Origin: Sphaerotilus sulfidivorans
GTDB lineage: Bacteria; Pseudomonadota; Gammaproteobacteria; Burkholderiales; Burkholderiaceae_C
Assembly: GCF_013426975.1 (NCBI RefSeq)
Contig: NZ_JACCPY010000028.1
Span: 1-58,741 of the forward strand
Length of the DNA stretch: 58,741 nt
Reading direction: 5' to 3'
Shown: positions 17,746-26,000 of the stretch, in pieces
How the letters are laid out: each line of letters opens with the position of its first letter
Numbering within the stretch: the stretch's first letter is position 1
Position numbers and translations under genes: made by a program
Notes under the pieces: model-generated
Seen by the model: the letters and a program-made list of their open reading frames with translations, nothing else
Databases searched by the model: none
Told to the model about the DNA's origin: nothing

Positions 17746-19563
17746 ATGTTCCCGCAGCAGCTCGACGACACCCGCGCCTTCGACATCGCCTGCGCGATGC
17801 TGGAGGGATTCAACCGCCACTACCAGCTGTTCCGGGAGGCCAGCGCCAGCGCACGCGCACGCTTCGAGCGAGGCGACTGGCACGGCCAGCACGAGGCGCA
17901 GCGCGAACGCCTCGCGTTCTTCCCGCGCCGGGTCGAGGAAACGGTCGAGCGGCTGCGGCGCGACTTCCACGCCGGCGCGCTGCCGATGGCGGTCTGGCAG
18001 CAGGTCAAGCTGCACTACATCGGCCTGCTGACCGGCCACCGCCAGCCCGAGCTGGCCGAGACCTTCTTCAACTCGGTGACGACCAAGATCCTGCACCGGG
18101 ACTATTTCCACAACGACTTCATCTTCGTGCGGCCGGCCGTCTCGACCGAATACATCGAGAACGGCGAGCCGCAGCTGCGCCCGAGCTTCCGCGCCTGGTA
18201 CCCGAGCCGCGAGACGCTGCGCGAGGCGCTGGCGCAGCTGGTCGGCCATTTCGGGCTGGAGGGCGCATGGGCCGACCTGGAACGCGACCTCGACGAGGTG
18301 CTGGCCGAGACCGAGGCGGCCATCGGCCCGGGTCGGCTGCGCACCAATTTCCAGATCCAGGCGCTGAGCTCGCTGTTCTTCCGCAACAAGGGCGCCTATG
18401 TGGTCGGGCGCATCATCAACGGCTACAACGATCTGCCCTTCGCGCTGCCGATCCTCAAGGACGAACAGCAGCGGCTGTTCATCGACGCGGCGCTGTTCGG
18501 CGAGGACGATCTGCAGCGGCTGTTCAGCTTCGCGCGCGCCGACTTCATGGTCGACATGGAGGTGCCTTCGGCGTACGTGCAGTTCCTGCGCGCGCTGATG
18601 CCGCGCAAGCCGCGCAGCGAGCTCTACAGCCAGCTGGGCCTGCACAAGCAGGGCAAGACGCTGTTCTACCGCGACTTCCAGTCGCACCTGCGCCACTCGA
18701 GCGACCATTTCCGCATCGCGCCGGGCATCAAGGGCATGGTGATGCTGGTGTTCGACCTGCCCAGCTACCCCTACGTCTTCAAGGTCATCAAGGACCGCTT
18801 CCCGGCGCAGAAGGACACCACGCGCGAGCAGGTCAAGGGCAAGTACCTGCTGGTGAAGCAGCACGACCGGGTCGGGCGCATGGCCGACACGCTGGAGTTC
18901 AGCAATGTCGCCTTTCCGCGCGCGCGCTTTTCCGAAGCGCTGATCGAGGAGATCCGCCGCGAGGCGCCCAGCCAGCTCGAGATCTCCGACCGCGACGGCG
19001 ACGGCCAGGAAGAGGTCATCCTCAAGCATGTCTACATCGAGCGCCGCATGGTGCCGCTGAACATCTACCTGCAGGAGGCCACGCCCGAGCAGCTCGAGCA
19101 TGCGGTCGTCGAGTACGGCCAGGCGATCAAGGACCTGGTGGCGGCCAACATCTTTCCCGGCGACATGCTGTGGAAGAACTTCGGCGTGGTGCGCAACAAC
19201 AAGGTCGTCTTCTACGACTACGACGAGATCGAGTACATCACCGACTGCCACTTCCGTCGCGTGCCCGCGCCACGCCACGAGGAAGACGAGATGTCGGGCG
19301 AGATCTGGTATTCGGTCGGTCCGAAGGATGTCTTCCCGGAGACCTTCGGCCCCTTCCTGCTCGGCCACCGCGGCGTGCGCGAGGTGTTCATGCGCCATCA
19401 CGCCGACCTGCTCGACCCGGCCTTCTGGCAGGCGCACCAGGCGCGCATCCGCGCCGGCCATGTGCACGATGTCTTTCCCTACGATCCGGAGCGCCGCTTC
19501 CTGCACCGCCGGCGCCCGGTCGAACCCGCCGTTCCCCCTGCCCCCACCGTCCCCACCGACTGA
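17746..19563 (+). CDS. aceK: Isocitrate dehydrogenase kinase/phosphatase
   Basis: The 605-residue protein is AceK, which phosphorylates and dephosphorylates isocitrate dehydrogenase to divert carbon into the glyoxylate bypass. Visible motifs include the regulatory half ([39 protein letters not shown]), the ATP-binding [20 protein letters not shown] followed by the Lys of FKVIKDRF, and the catalytic [20 protein letters not shown] with DYDEIEYI. The length is typical. It lies 23 bases behind can and 19 bases before the thiolase gene. Linking it with acyl-CoA oxidation genes makes sense because the glyoxylate bypass is needed for growth on acetyl-CoA. Confidence 0.95.
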   Translation: MFPQQLDDTRAFDIACAMLEGFNRHYQLFREASASARARFERGDWHGQHEAQRERLAFFPRRVEETVERLRRDFHAGALPMAVWQQVKLHYIGLLTGHRQPELAETFFNSVTTKILHRDYFHNDFIFVRPAVSTEYIENGEPQLRPSFRAWYPSRETLREALAQLVGHFGLEGAWADLERDLDEVLAETEAAIGPGRLRTNFQIQALSSLFFRNKGAYVVGRIINGYNDLPFALPILKDEQQRLFIDAALFGEDDLQRLFSFARADFMVDMEVPSAYVQFLRALMPRKPRSELYSQLGLHKQGKTLFYRDFQSHLRHSSDHFRIAPGIKGMVMLVFDLPSYPYVFKVIKDRFPAQKDTTREQVKGKYLLVKQHDRVGRMADTLEFSNVAFPRARFSEALIEEIRREAPSQLEISDRDGDGQEEVILKHVYIERRMVPLNIYLQEATPEQLEHAVVEYGQAIKDLVAANIFPGDMLWKNFGVVRNNKVVFYDYDEIEYITDCHFRRVPAPRHEEDEMSGEIWYSVGPKDVFPETFGPFLLGHRGVREVFMRHHADLLDPAFWQAHQARIRAGHVHDVFPYDPERRFLHRRRPVEPAVPPAPTVPTD

Positions 19564-19582
19564 ATCCCGAAGGAGCGCCGCC

Positions 19583-20782
19583 ATGAGCGTCAGCATCAGC
19601 CGCAGTCACGACCCCGTCGTCATCGTCTCCGCCGCCCGCACGCCGATCGGCGGTCTGCTGGGCGACTTCGCCGCGCTGCCCGCCGCCGAGCTGGGCGGCG
19701 TGGCGATCCGCGCCGCCATCGAGCGCGCCGGCCTGCCCGGCGACGTGGTCGACGAGGTGCTGATGGGCAACTGCCTGATGGCAGGCCAGGGCCAGGCGCC
19801 GGCGCGCCAGGCCGCGCTGGCCGCCGGCCTGCCGATCTCGGCCGGCGCGGTGACGCTGTCGAAGATGTGCGGCTCCGGCATGCGCGCGATGATGTTCGCG
19901 CACGACATGCTCGCCGCCGGCTCGGCCGACGTGATGATCGCCGGCGGCATGGAGAGCATGACCAACGCGCCGCACCTGAGCTTCGTGCGCAAGGGCGTGA
20001 AGTACGGCGCCGCGCAGCTCTTCGACCACATGGCGATGGACGGCCTGGAGGACGCCTACGAGCGCGGCCGGGCGATGGGCGTCTTCGCCGAGGCCTGCGT
20101 CGAGAAGTACGGCTTCACCCGCGAGGCGCAGGACGCCTACGCCATCGCCTCCACCACCCGCGCCAAGACCGCCAACGAGGACGGCTCCTTCGACTGGGAG
20201 ATCGCGCCGGTGACGCTCAAGGGCCGCGGCGGCGACACGGTGGTCCGCCACGACGAGCAGCCCTTCAAGGCCCGTCTGGACAAGATCGCCGGGCTGAAGC
20301 CGGCCTTCAAGCGTGACGGCACGATCACGGCCGCCAACGCCAGCAGCATTTCCGACGGCGCCGCCGCGCTGGTGCTGATGCGCGAGTCGACCGCCGCCGC
20401 GCACGGCCTGCAGCCGGTCGCGCGCATCGTCGCGCATGCGGTGCATGCGCAGGAGCCGGCCTGGTTCTCGACCGCGCCGGCCGGCTCGATCCGCAAGGTG
20501 CTCGCACGCGCCGGCTGGCAGGTCGGCGACGTCGACCTGTGGGAGGTCAACGAGGCCTTCGCGGCGGTGACGATGGCGGCGATGCACGAGTTCTCGCTAC
20601 CGCACGAGATCGTCAACGTGCACGGCGGCGCCTGCGCGCTGGGCCACCCGATCGGCGCCTCGGGCGCGCGCATCGTCGTGACGCTGCTGGGCGCGCTCAG
20701 GAAGCGCGGCCTGAAGCGCGGCGTCGCCAGCCTGTGCATCGGCGGCGGCGAGGCCACCGCGCTGGCCGTCGAGATGGTCTGA
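19583..20782 (+). CDS. Acetyl-CoA C-acyltransferase (thiolase)
   Basis: The 399-residue product is a type II thiolase. Catalytic residues are all visible: the nucleophile Cys near residue 96 in LSKMCGSGMRAM, the His in NVHGGACALGHPIGASGARI (in parts: GGACALGHPIGASGARI) and the C-terminal Cys in LCIGGGEATAL. It cleaves or condenses acyl-CoA with acetyl-CoA. Ribosome binding site AAGGAG lies 8 nt before ATG 19583. The context (aceK before, acyl-CoA dehydrogenase after) favours a degradative role in branched-chain or short-chain acyl-CoA oxidation; a role in polyhydroxyalkanoate precursor supply is also possible. Confidence 0.92.
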   Translation: MSVSISRSHDPVVIVSAARTPIGGLLGDFAALPAAELGGVAIRAAIERAGLPGDVVDEVLMGNCLMAGQGQAPARQAALAAGLPISAGAVTLSKMCGSGMRAMMFAHDMLAAGSADVMIAGGMESMTNAPHLSFVRKGVKYGAAQLFDHMAMDGLEDAYERGRAMGVFAEACVEKYGFTREAQDAYAIASTTRAKTANEDGSFDWEIAPVTLKGRGGDTVVRHDEQPFKARLDKIAGLKPAFKRDGTITAANASSISDGAAALVLMRESTAAAHGLQPVARIVAHAVHAQEPAWFSTAPAGSIRKVLARAGWQVGDVDLWEVNEAFAAVTMAAMHEFSLPHEIVNVHGGACALGHPIGASGARIVVTLLGALRKRGLKRGVASLCIGGGEATALAVEMV

Positions 20783-20796
20783 CGCACGGCATCGGC

Positions 20797-21474
20797 ATGA
20801 CCCTGGGTCTGCACGATCCAGCGCTGTTCGCGCTGTCGGTGCTGGTGCTCAACGCCACGCCGGGCGTCGACCTGGTCTTCGTGGTCGGGCGCACGCTGCA
20901 GTGCGGACCGCGCACCGGGCTGGCCGGCGCGGCCGGCATCAGCCTGGGCTGCGTGGTGCACGCGCTGGCGGCGGCCTCCGGGCTGGCGGCGCTGCTGGCG
21001 ATGTCGGCCGCCGCCTTCTCGGCGCTGAAGTGGCTGGGCGCGGCCTATCTGGTCTGGCTGGCCGCGGGCATGCTGCGCGCGGCATGGGCTGATCCGGCAC
21101 AGGCTCCCGCGGCCGCGGTGTCGCCCGGCGCTGCCGACGAGGCCCCGCCGCTGGGCCGCACCTTTCGCCAGGGCCTGCTGACGAATGTGCTCAACCCGAA
21201 GGTCGCGCTGTTCTTCCTCGCCTTCCTGCCGCAGTTCATCGATGCCGCCGCGCCTGACAAGGCCTTCAGCTTCCTGGTGCTGGGCGCGTGGTTCGCGGCG
21301 CAGAGCGCGCTGTTCCTCGCCGTGCTCGTGGGCATCACCGGCCTGCTCCGGCAGCGTGCACGCTCTTCCATCTTCGGCTCCGCCTCGGCCGGCCGCTGGC
21401 TGCAGGGCCTGGGCGGCCTGCTCTTCCTGGGCCTGGCCGCACGGCTGGCCCGCACCGAGGCGCCCGTGCCCTGA
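20797..21474 (+). CDS. LysE-family exporter
   Basis: The 225-residue membrane protein belongs to the LysE/RhtB family of amino-acid exporters. It has the family N-terminus LNATPGVDLVFVVGRTLQCG, the second segment GAAGISLGCVVHALAAASGL, LKWLGAAYLVWLA, and the mid-protein FRQGLLTNVLNPKVALFFLAFLPQF, here split as FRQGLLTNVLNPK and FFLAFLPQF. About six membrane segments are expected. Substrate is unknown. It starts 14 bases after the thiolase stop and is followed after 39 bases by the acyl-CoA dehydrogenase gene, so it is inside the operon; it may export an amino acid whose catabolism the operon serves. Confidence 0.87.
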   Translation: MTLGLHDPALFALSVLVLNATPGVDLVFVVGRTLQCGPRTGLAGAAGISLGCVVHALAAASGLAALLAMSAAAFSALKWLGAAYLVWLAAGMLRAAWADPAQAPAAAVSPGAADEAPPLGRTFRQGLLTNVLNPKVALFFLAFLPQFIDAAAPDKAFSFLVLGAWFAAQSALFLAVLVGITGLLRQRARSSIFGSASAGRWLQGLGGLLFLGLAARLARTEAPVP

Positions 21475-21513
21475 GGGCGCAGCGCCGTTCAACACGCCGA
21501 AAGAGGCCCACCC

Positions 21514-22647
21514 ATGCTGCTCTCCGACGACCACCGCGCCATCCAGGACGCCATCCGCACCTATGTCCAGGACCAGATCGCCCCGCACGCGGCGCGCTGG
21601 GACAAGGAGCACCACTTTCCCGCCGAGCAGCTCAAGGGCCTGGCCTCGCTGGGCTGCTACGGGGTGGCGGTGCCGACCGAGCACGACGGCGCCGGCCTCG
21701 ACTACCTGGCGCTGGCCCTCATCCTCGAGGAGATCGCCGCGGGCGACGGCGGCACCTCCACCGTCATCAGCGTCAACAACTGCCCGGTCTGCTCGATCCT
21801 GATGGGCTTCGCCAGCGAGGCGCAGAAGCAGCAGTTCCTGAAGCCGCTGGCGCGCGGCGACATGCTCGGCGCCTTCTGTCTGACCGAGCCGCACGTCGGC
21901 TCGGAGGCCGGCGGCCTGAAGACCACCGCTGTGCGTGACGGCGATCACTACGTGCTCAACGGCGTCAAGCAGTTCATCACCAGCGGCAGGAACGGCGACG
22001 TCGCCATCGTCATGGCGGTGACCGACCGGAACGCCGGCAAGAAGGGCATCAGCGCCTTCATCGTGCCGACCGCCACGCCCGGCTACACGGTGGCGCGCAT
22101 CGAGGACAAGATGGGCCAGCACAGCTCCGACACCGCGCAGATCCTGTTCGAGAACTGCCGCGTGCCGGCGGCCAACCGCATCGGCGACGAGGGCCAGGGC
22201 CTGAAGATCGCGCTGGCCGGGCTGGAGGGCGGGCGCATCGGCATCGCCTCGCAGTGCGTCGGCATGGCGCGCGCGGCCTTCGAGGCGGCGCTGCGCTACA
22301 GCAAGGAGCGCGTGGCCTTCGGCGTGCCGATCTTCGAGCACCAGGCGGTGCAGTTCCGCCTGGCCGAGATGGCGACGCAGATCGAGGCGGCGCGCCAGCT
22401 GATCTGGCACGCCGCCTCGATGAAGGACGCCGGCATCCCCTGCCTGAAGGAGGCCGCGATGGCCAAGCTCTTCGCCAGCGAGATGGCCGAGCGGGTCTGC
22501 TCGATGGCGATCCAGACCTTCGGCGGCTACGGCTATGTCAGCGACTTTCCCGTCGAGCGCATCTACCGCGACGTGCGCGTCTGCCAGATCTACGAGGGCA
22601 CGAGCGACGTGCAGAAGATCCTGATCGGGCGCGCGCTGGCGGGCTGA
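21514..22647 (+). CDS. Acyl-CoA dehydrogenase, short/branched-chain type
   Basis: The 377-residue flavoenzyme has the standard acyl-CoA dehydrogenase layout: N-terminal helical domain ([20 protein letters not shown]), middle beta domain ([37 protein letters not shown]) and C-terminal helical domain. The catalytic Glu is in [20 protein letters not shown] (about residue 362), and [20 protein letters not shown] matches the short-chain/isobutyryl branch. It oxidises acyl-CoA to enoyl-CoA with electron transfer flavoprotein as acceptor. It is the last gene of the can-aceK-thiolase-LysE run; the following gene has its own promoter region. Confidence 0.92.
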   Translation: MLLSDDHRAIQDAIRTYVQDQIAPHAARWDKEHHFPAEQLKGLASLGCYGVAVPTEHDGAGLDYLALALILEEIAAGDGGTSTVISVNNCPVCSILMGFASEAQKQQFLKPLARGDMLGAFCLTEPHVGSEAGGLKTTAVRDGDHYVLNGVKQFITSGRNGDVAIVMAVTDRNAGKKGISAFIVPTATPGYTVARIEDKMGQHSSDTAQILFENCRVPAANRIGDEGQGLKIALAGLEGGRIGIASQCVGMARAAFEAALRYSKERVAFGVPIFEHQAVQFRLAEMATQIEAARQLIWHAASMKDAGIPCLKEAAMAKLFASEMAERVCSMAIQTFGGYGYVSDFPVERIYRDVRVCQIYEGTSDVQKILIGRALAG

Positions 22648-22654
22648 CGCAGCC

Positions 22655-22694
22655 CGGTCACGCCACGATCACGTCCCGATCACGCCGGCGTCAT
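22655..22694 (+). promoter_or_regulatory. Probable Pho box array upstream of lplT-agt
   Basis: Four direct repeats TCAC, TCAC, TCAC, TCAT start at 22658, 22669, 22680 and 22691, exactly 11 bp apart. Each unit resembles TCACGYCNCGA. PhoB boxes are 11-bp direct repeats with a TCA(C/T) core, so this is a strong candidate. After the last TCAT comes N6 and TGCCGACACT, and the GTG start of lplT is 23 bases further, implying a very short or absent leader. Confidence 0.75.
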
Positions 22695-22717
22695 GCCCGC
22701 TGCCGACACTCGGCCGG

Positions 22718-23935
22718 GTGACGACGTCGCTGCCCCTGCCCGCCGCCCTGCGCGGCTTCCGACTGCTGATGTCGGCCCAGTTCGTGTCCGGACTGGCCGA
22801 CAACGCGCTGCTGCTGGTGGCGATCGGCCGCCTCGCGGCCGAGGGCGGGCCGGTCTGGCTGCCGCCGCTGCTCAAGCTGGCGTTCACGCTGGCCTATGTG
22901 CTGCTGGCGCCCTTCGTCGGGCCGCTGGCCGACCGCGCGCCGAAGGCCGCGGTGATGAGCGCGGCCAATGCGCTCAAGGCCGGCGCCTGCGCCGCGATGG
23001 CGCTGGGCGCGCCGGTGGGCCCGTGCTTCGCGCTGGCCGGGGCCGGCGCGGCACTGTATTCGCCCGCCAAGTACGGTCTGGTCACCGAGCTGATGCCGCC
23101 GCACCGGCTGGTCGCCGCCAACGGCTGGATCGAGGTGGCCACCGTGCTGGCCGTGCTGTTGGGCACGATGCTGGGCGGCGCGCTGCTGGCCTGGCTGGCG
23201 CCGGCCACCGCACTGGCCGGCCTGCTGGCGCTCTACGGTCTGGCGGCGCTGCTGAACCTGGGCATTCCCGACAGCGGCGCGCGCTATCCGGCCGCGCCGC
23301 CGCTGGCCTGCCAGCTCGGCGACTTCGCGCGCGCCAACGCGCGGCTGTGGCGTGATCCGCTCGGGCGCGTCTCGCTGGCCACCACCACGCTGTTCTGGGG
23401 CGTCGGCGCCACGCTGCAGTTCCTGGTGCTGCGCTGGGCCGAGGAAGACCTCGGCCTGACGCTGGCGCAGGCCGCCTGGCTGCAGGGCCTGTCGGCCACT
23501 GGCGTGGTGGTCGGCGCGCTGCTGGCCGGGCGGCTGGTGCCGCTGGAGCGTGCGCCGCAGGTGCTGTGGCTGGGCGTGCCGATGGGCCTGCTGCTGCTGC
23601 CGATGCCGCACATCGACCACTGGCTGCCGGCGCTGCCGCTGCTGGCCTGCGCCGGCCTGGTCGCCGGGCTGTTCGTCGTGCCGATGAACGCGCTGCTGCA
23701 GCACCGCGGCGCCACGCTGCTCAGCGCCGGGCGCTCGATCGCGGTGCAGAACTTCAACGAGAACGCCAGCGTGCTGCTGATGCTGGCCGGCTACGCCTGG
23801 TTCAGTCGCCAGGACCTGCCGCTCGAGCTGCTGATCCGCGGCTTCGGTCTGGGCATCGCGCTGCTGATGGCGCTGATCGCGCTGCATCACCGGCACCACC
23901 ACCGGCAACCCCATCGCCACAAGGAGATCGCCTGA
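22718..23935 (+). CDS. lplT: Lysophospholipid transporter LplT
   Basis: The 405-residue membrane protein matches LplT of the major facilitator superfamily, which flips lysophospholipids such as lyso-PE across the inner membrane for reacylation. Family landmarks are MSAQFVSGLADNALLLVAIG in TM1, LLAPFVGPLADRAPKAAVM (TM2-3 loop), GAALYSPAKYGLVTELMPP, ANGWIEVATVLAVLLGTMLG, TLFWGVGATLQFLVLRW, FVVPMNALLQHRGA and SIAVQNFNENASVLLML. In E. coli lplT is fused in an operon with the acyltransferase gene aas; here no acyltransferase follows. The GTG start at 22718 is the only early one; the next in-frame ATG (22769) would cut into TM1. Its stop overlaps the glycosyltransferase start (TGATG), so the two are translationally coupled. 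Confidence 0.88.
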   Translation: MTTSLPLPAALRGFRLLMSAQFVSGLADNALLLVAIGRLAAEGGPVWLPPLLKLAFTLAYVLLAPFVGPLADRAPKAAVMSAANALKAGACAAMALGAPVGPCFALAGAGAALYSPAKYGLVTELMPPHRLVAANGWIEVATVLAVLLGTMLGGALLAWLAPATALAGLLALYGLAALLNLGIPDSGARYPAAPPLACQLGDFARANARLWRDPLGRVSLATTTLFWGVGATLQFLVLRWAEEDLGLTLAQAAWLQGLSATGVVVGALLAGRLVPLERAPQVLWLGVPMGLLLLPMPHIDHWLPALPLLACAGLVAGLFVVPMNALLQHRGATLLSAGRSIAVQNFNENASVLLMLAGYAWFSRQDLPLELLIRGFGLGIALLMALIALHHRHHHRQPHRHKEIA

Positions 23936-24972
23936 TGAGGATCGTCATCGTCACCGACGCCTGGGAGCCGCAGGTCAACGGCGTGGTGCGCACGCTGAAG
24001 ATGACCACGCACGAGCTCGGCCTGCTCGGCCACGAGGTGCACATCGTCTCGCCGCAGGGCTGGCCGAGCGTGCCCTGCCCGACCTATCCGGACATCCGCC
24101 TCGCCGCGGTGACGCCGCGCGGCATGGCGCGCCGGCTCGACGCGCTGCAGCCCGACTGCCTGCACATCGCCACCGAGGGCCCGCTGGGCTGGGCCGCACG
24201 TTCGGTGGCGCGCCGGCGCGGCTGGCCCTTCACCACCGCCTATCACAGCCGCTTCCCCGAATACCTACAGCTGCGCACCGGCCTGCCGGTGAACTGGAGC
24301 CACGCGCTGCTGCGCCGCTTCCACAACAGCGGCGTGGCCACGCTGGTGCCCACGCCGCACATGGGCGAGGAGCTGCGCCGCCACGGCTACCGGCACCCGG
24401 TGCACTGGAGCCGCGGCGTCAACCTGGAGATGTTCAGCCCGGACGGGCCGGTGCTGACGCGCCCGGCCGGCGGCAGCCCGGTCTTCCTGTACGTGGGCCG
24501 GCTGGCGGTCGAGAAGAACATCGACGCCTTCCTGCGGCTGGCGCTGCCCGGCGAGAAATGGGTCGCCGGCGCCGGCCCCGAGGCCGCGCGGCTGCGCCGC
24601 ACCTACGGCGACGGGGTGCGCTGGTTCGACGTGCTCTCCGGCCCGGACCTGGCGCAGCTCTACCGCAGCGCCGACGTGATGGTCTTCCCGAGCGAGACCG
24701 ACACCTTCGGCCTGGTGCTGATCGAGTCGATGGCCTGCGGCACGCCGGTGGCGGCGCTGCCGGCGACCGGTCCGATCGACGTGGTCGGCACCAGCGGCGA
24801 GGGCGGCGTGATCGACACCGACCTGAAGGCGGCCTGCCTGGCCGCGCTGCGCTGCGACCGCACGCGCGTGCGCGCCTTCGCCGAGCGCTACACCTGGGCG
24901 GCGGCGACGCGCCAGTTCGAGCAGGCGCTCCGACCGATCCCGCGGCCGGCCGCGCTGATCGCGGCGACCTGA
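23935..24972 (+). CDS. GT4-family glycosyltransferase, Agt/MgtA-like (probable diacylglycerol glycosyltransferase)
   Basis: The 345-residue protein is a GT-B, family 4 glycosyltransferase. The acceptor half begins MRIVIVTDAWEPQVNGVVRT and contains HIATEGPLGWAARSVARRRG and TAYHSRFPEYLQLR; the donor half has FLYVGRLAVEKNIDAFL, FPSETDTFGLVLIESMACG and PVAALPATGPIDVVG. This branch includes SQDG synthase, mycobacterial mannosyltransferases and the Agt enzymes that glycosylate diacylglycerol during phosphate starvation. Usual annotation would be GDP-mannose-dependent alpha-mannosyltransferase, but sugar donor cannot be read from sequence. Its start overlaps the lplT stop by one base, and it converges on the PlcP-like gene 31 bases away. 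Pairing with plcP is why a lipid acceptor is favoured. Confidence 0.8.
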   Translation: MRIVIVTDAWEPQVNGVVRTLKMTTHELGLLGHEVHIVSPQGWPSVPCPTYPDIRLAAVTPRGMARRLDALQPDCLHIATEGPLGWAARSVARRRGWPFTTAYHSRFPEYLQLRTGLPVNWSHALLRRFHNSGVATLVPTPHMGEELRRHGYRHPVHWSRGVNLEMFSPDGPVLTRPAGGSPVFLYVGRLAVEKNIDAFLRLALPGEKWVAGAGPEAARLRRTYGDGVRWFDVLSGPDLAQLYRSADVMVFPSETDTFGLVLIESMACGTPVAALPATGPIDVVGTSGEGGVIDTDLKAACLAALRCDRTRVRAFAERYTWAAATRQFEQALRPIPRPAALIAAT

Positions 24973-24978
24973 GCCCGG

Positions 24979-25016
24979 GGCCGGAGCCTGGGCCGGATCG
25001 GGCTCAGGCTCCGGCC
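24979..25016. terminator. Stem-loop between convergent agt and plcP genes
   Basis: GGCCGGAGCCTG (24979-24990) and CAGGCTCCGGCC (25005-25016) form a perfect 12-bp stem with a 14-nt loop. It spans the gap and the last codons of the plcP-like gene. No T-run follows on either strand, so it may be a bidirectional pause or RNA-end stabiliser rather than a classical intrinsic terminator. Confidence 0.6.
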
Positions 25017-25852
25017 GGCTGCGGCAGCGCCGCCATCGGCGAGCGGCGCGTGCGCCGGCGCATCGCCTCGGCCCAGTCGATGATCTCGAGCCGGCCGTCG
25101 GCATGCTCGACCAGCGCGGTCAGGCTCTCGACCCAGTCGCCGTCGTTGGCATAGGTCAGGCCGTCGACCACCCGCAGCTCGGCATGGTGGATGTGGCCGC
25201 AGACCACGCCGTCGACGCCGCGCCGGCGCGCCTCGCGGATCACCGCCAGCTCGAAGTCGTTGATGAAGCTGACCGCACGCTTGACCTTGAGCTTCAGGTA
25301 GCGCGAGAGCGACCAGTAGGGCAGCCCCAGGCGCGCGCGGGCCGAGTTCAGCATCCGGTTGAGCCGCAGCGCCAGCTGGTAGAGGCCGTCGCCGACATGG
25401 GCCAGCCAGCGCGCGCACTGGATCACGCCGTCGAACAGGTCGCCGTGCATCACCCAGAGCCGGCGGCCGTCGGCGGTCTGGTGGATGCAGTCCTCCACCA
25501 CCTCGATGCCGCCGAAGGCATGGCCGGCGTAGCGGCGCGCGAACTCGTCATGGTTGCCGGGCACGAAGATCACCCGCGTGCCCTTGCGCGCCTTGCGCAG
25601 CACCTTCTGCACCACGTCGTTGTGCGCCTGCGGCCAGAACCAGCGCCGCTGCAGCTGCCAGCCGTCGACGATGTCCCCGACCAGGTAGAGCGTCTCGCAC
25701 TCGACCGAGCGCAGGAAGTCGAGCAGCGCCTCGGCCTGGCAGCCGGACGTGCCCAGGTGCACGTCGGAAATGAACACGGTGCGGACCGACAGCGTCTCCT
25801 GCGGGAAGGCACTGTCCGGCGCCGCGGCGGCGGGGGCGGTGATGGCGTCCAT
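25004..25852 (-). CDS. plcP: PlcP-like metallophosphoesterase (probable phospholipase C of lipid remodelling)
   Basis: The 282-residue protein is a calcineurin-like phosphoesterase of the LpxH-related COG2908 group. Metal ligands are Asp30/His32 in FISDVHLG, Asp60 in LYLVGDIVDGWQ, Asn100-His101 in FVPGNHDE, a His in WVMHGDLFDG and GHIHH near residue 224. The segments RRWFWPQAHNDVVQKVLRKA, FGGIEVVEDCIHQTADGRR and YANDGDWVESLTALVEH match PlcP of rhizobia and marine bacteria more than true LpxH (about 240 residues). PlcP cleaves phospholipids to diacylglycerol and phosphoalcohol under phosphate limitation. It lies tail-to-tail with the Agt-like gene and has its own Pho-box-like repeats. An LpxH-type role in lipid A synthesis is the main alternative. 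Confidence 0.8.
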   Translation of the reverse strand: MDAITAPAAAAPDSAFPQETLSVRTVFISDVHLGTSGCQAEALLDFLRSVECETLYLVGDIVDGWQLQRRWFWPQAHNDVVQKVLRKARKGTRVIFVPGNHDEFARRYAGHAFGGIEVVEDCIHQTADGRRLWVMHGDLFDGVIQCARWLAHVGDGLYQLALRLNRMLNSARARLGLPYWSLSRYLKLKVKRAVSFINDFELAVIREARRRGVDGVVCGHIHHAELRVVDGLTYANDGDWVESLTALVEHADGRLEIIDWAEAMRRRTRRSPMAALPQPAGA

Positions 25853-25874
25853 GGCACCATCGTCGGCACCCGGG

Positions 25875-25911
25875 ATGACCCCCCGGTGAAGCGCGGGTGA
25901 CAGCGGCACGA
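25875..25911 (-). promoter_or_regulatory. Probable Pho box upstream of plcP
   Basis: Reading the minus strand, TCGT, TCAC, TCAC and TCAT begin at 25911, 25900, 25889 and 25878, each 11 bases apart; the second is within CTGTCAC, a near-perfect Pho half-site. After TCAT comes N6 and TGCCGACGAT, the same layout as upstream of lplT (TCAT-N6-TGCCGACACT), then the ATG 22 bases after the last repeat. Confidence 0.72.
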
Positions 25912-26000
25912 CGCGGTATCGGCACGACAAGCCCCTGTCATCGAGCCCCCGGACACTGACAGGCAGGACGCACGACGCCCACCCGAAGGAGCCCTCCGCG

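Noticed and set aside
25935-25941. CTGTCAT, a perfect Pho half-site on the plus strand before the PhnH-like gene
   Set aside because: No second TCA core lies 11 or 22 bases away, so it is not reported as a separate box.
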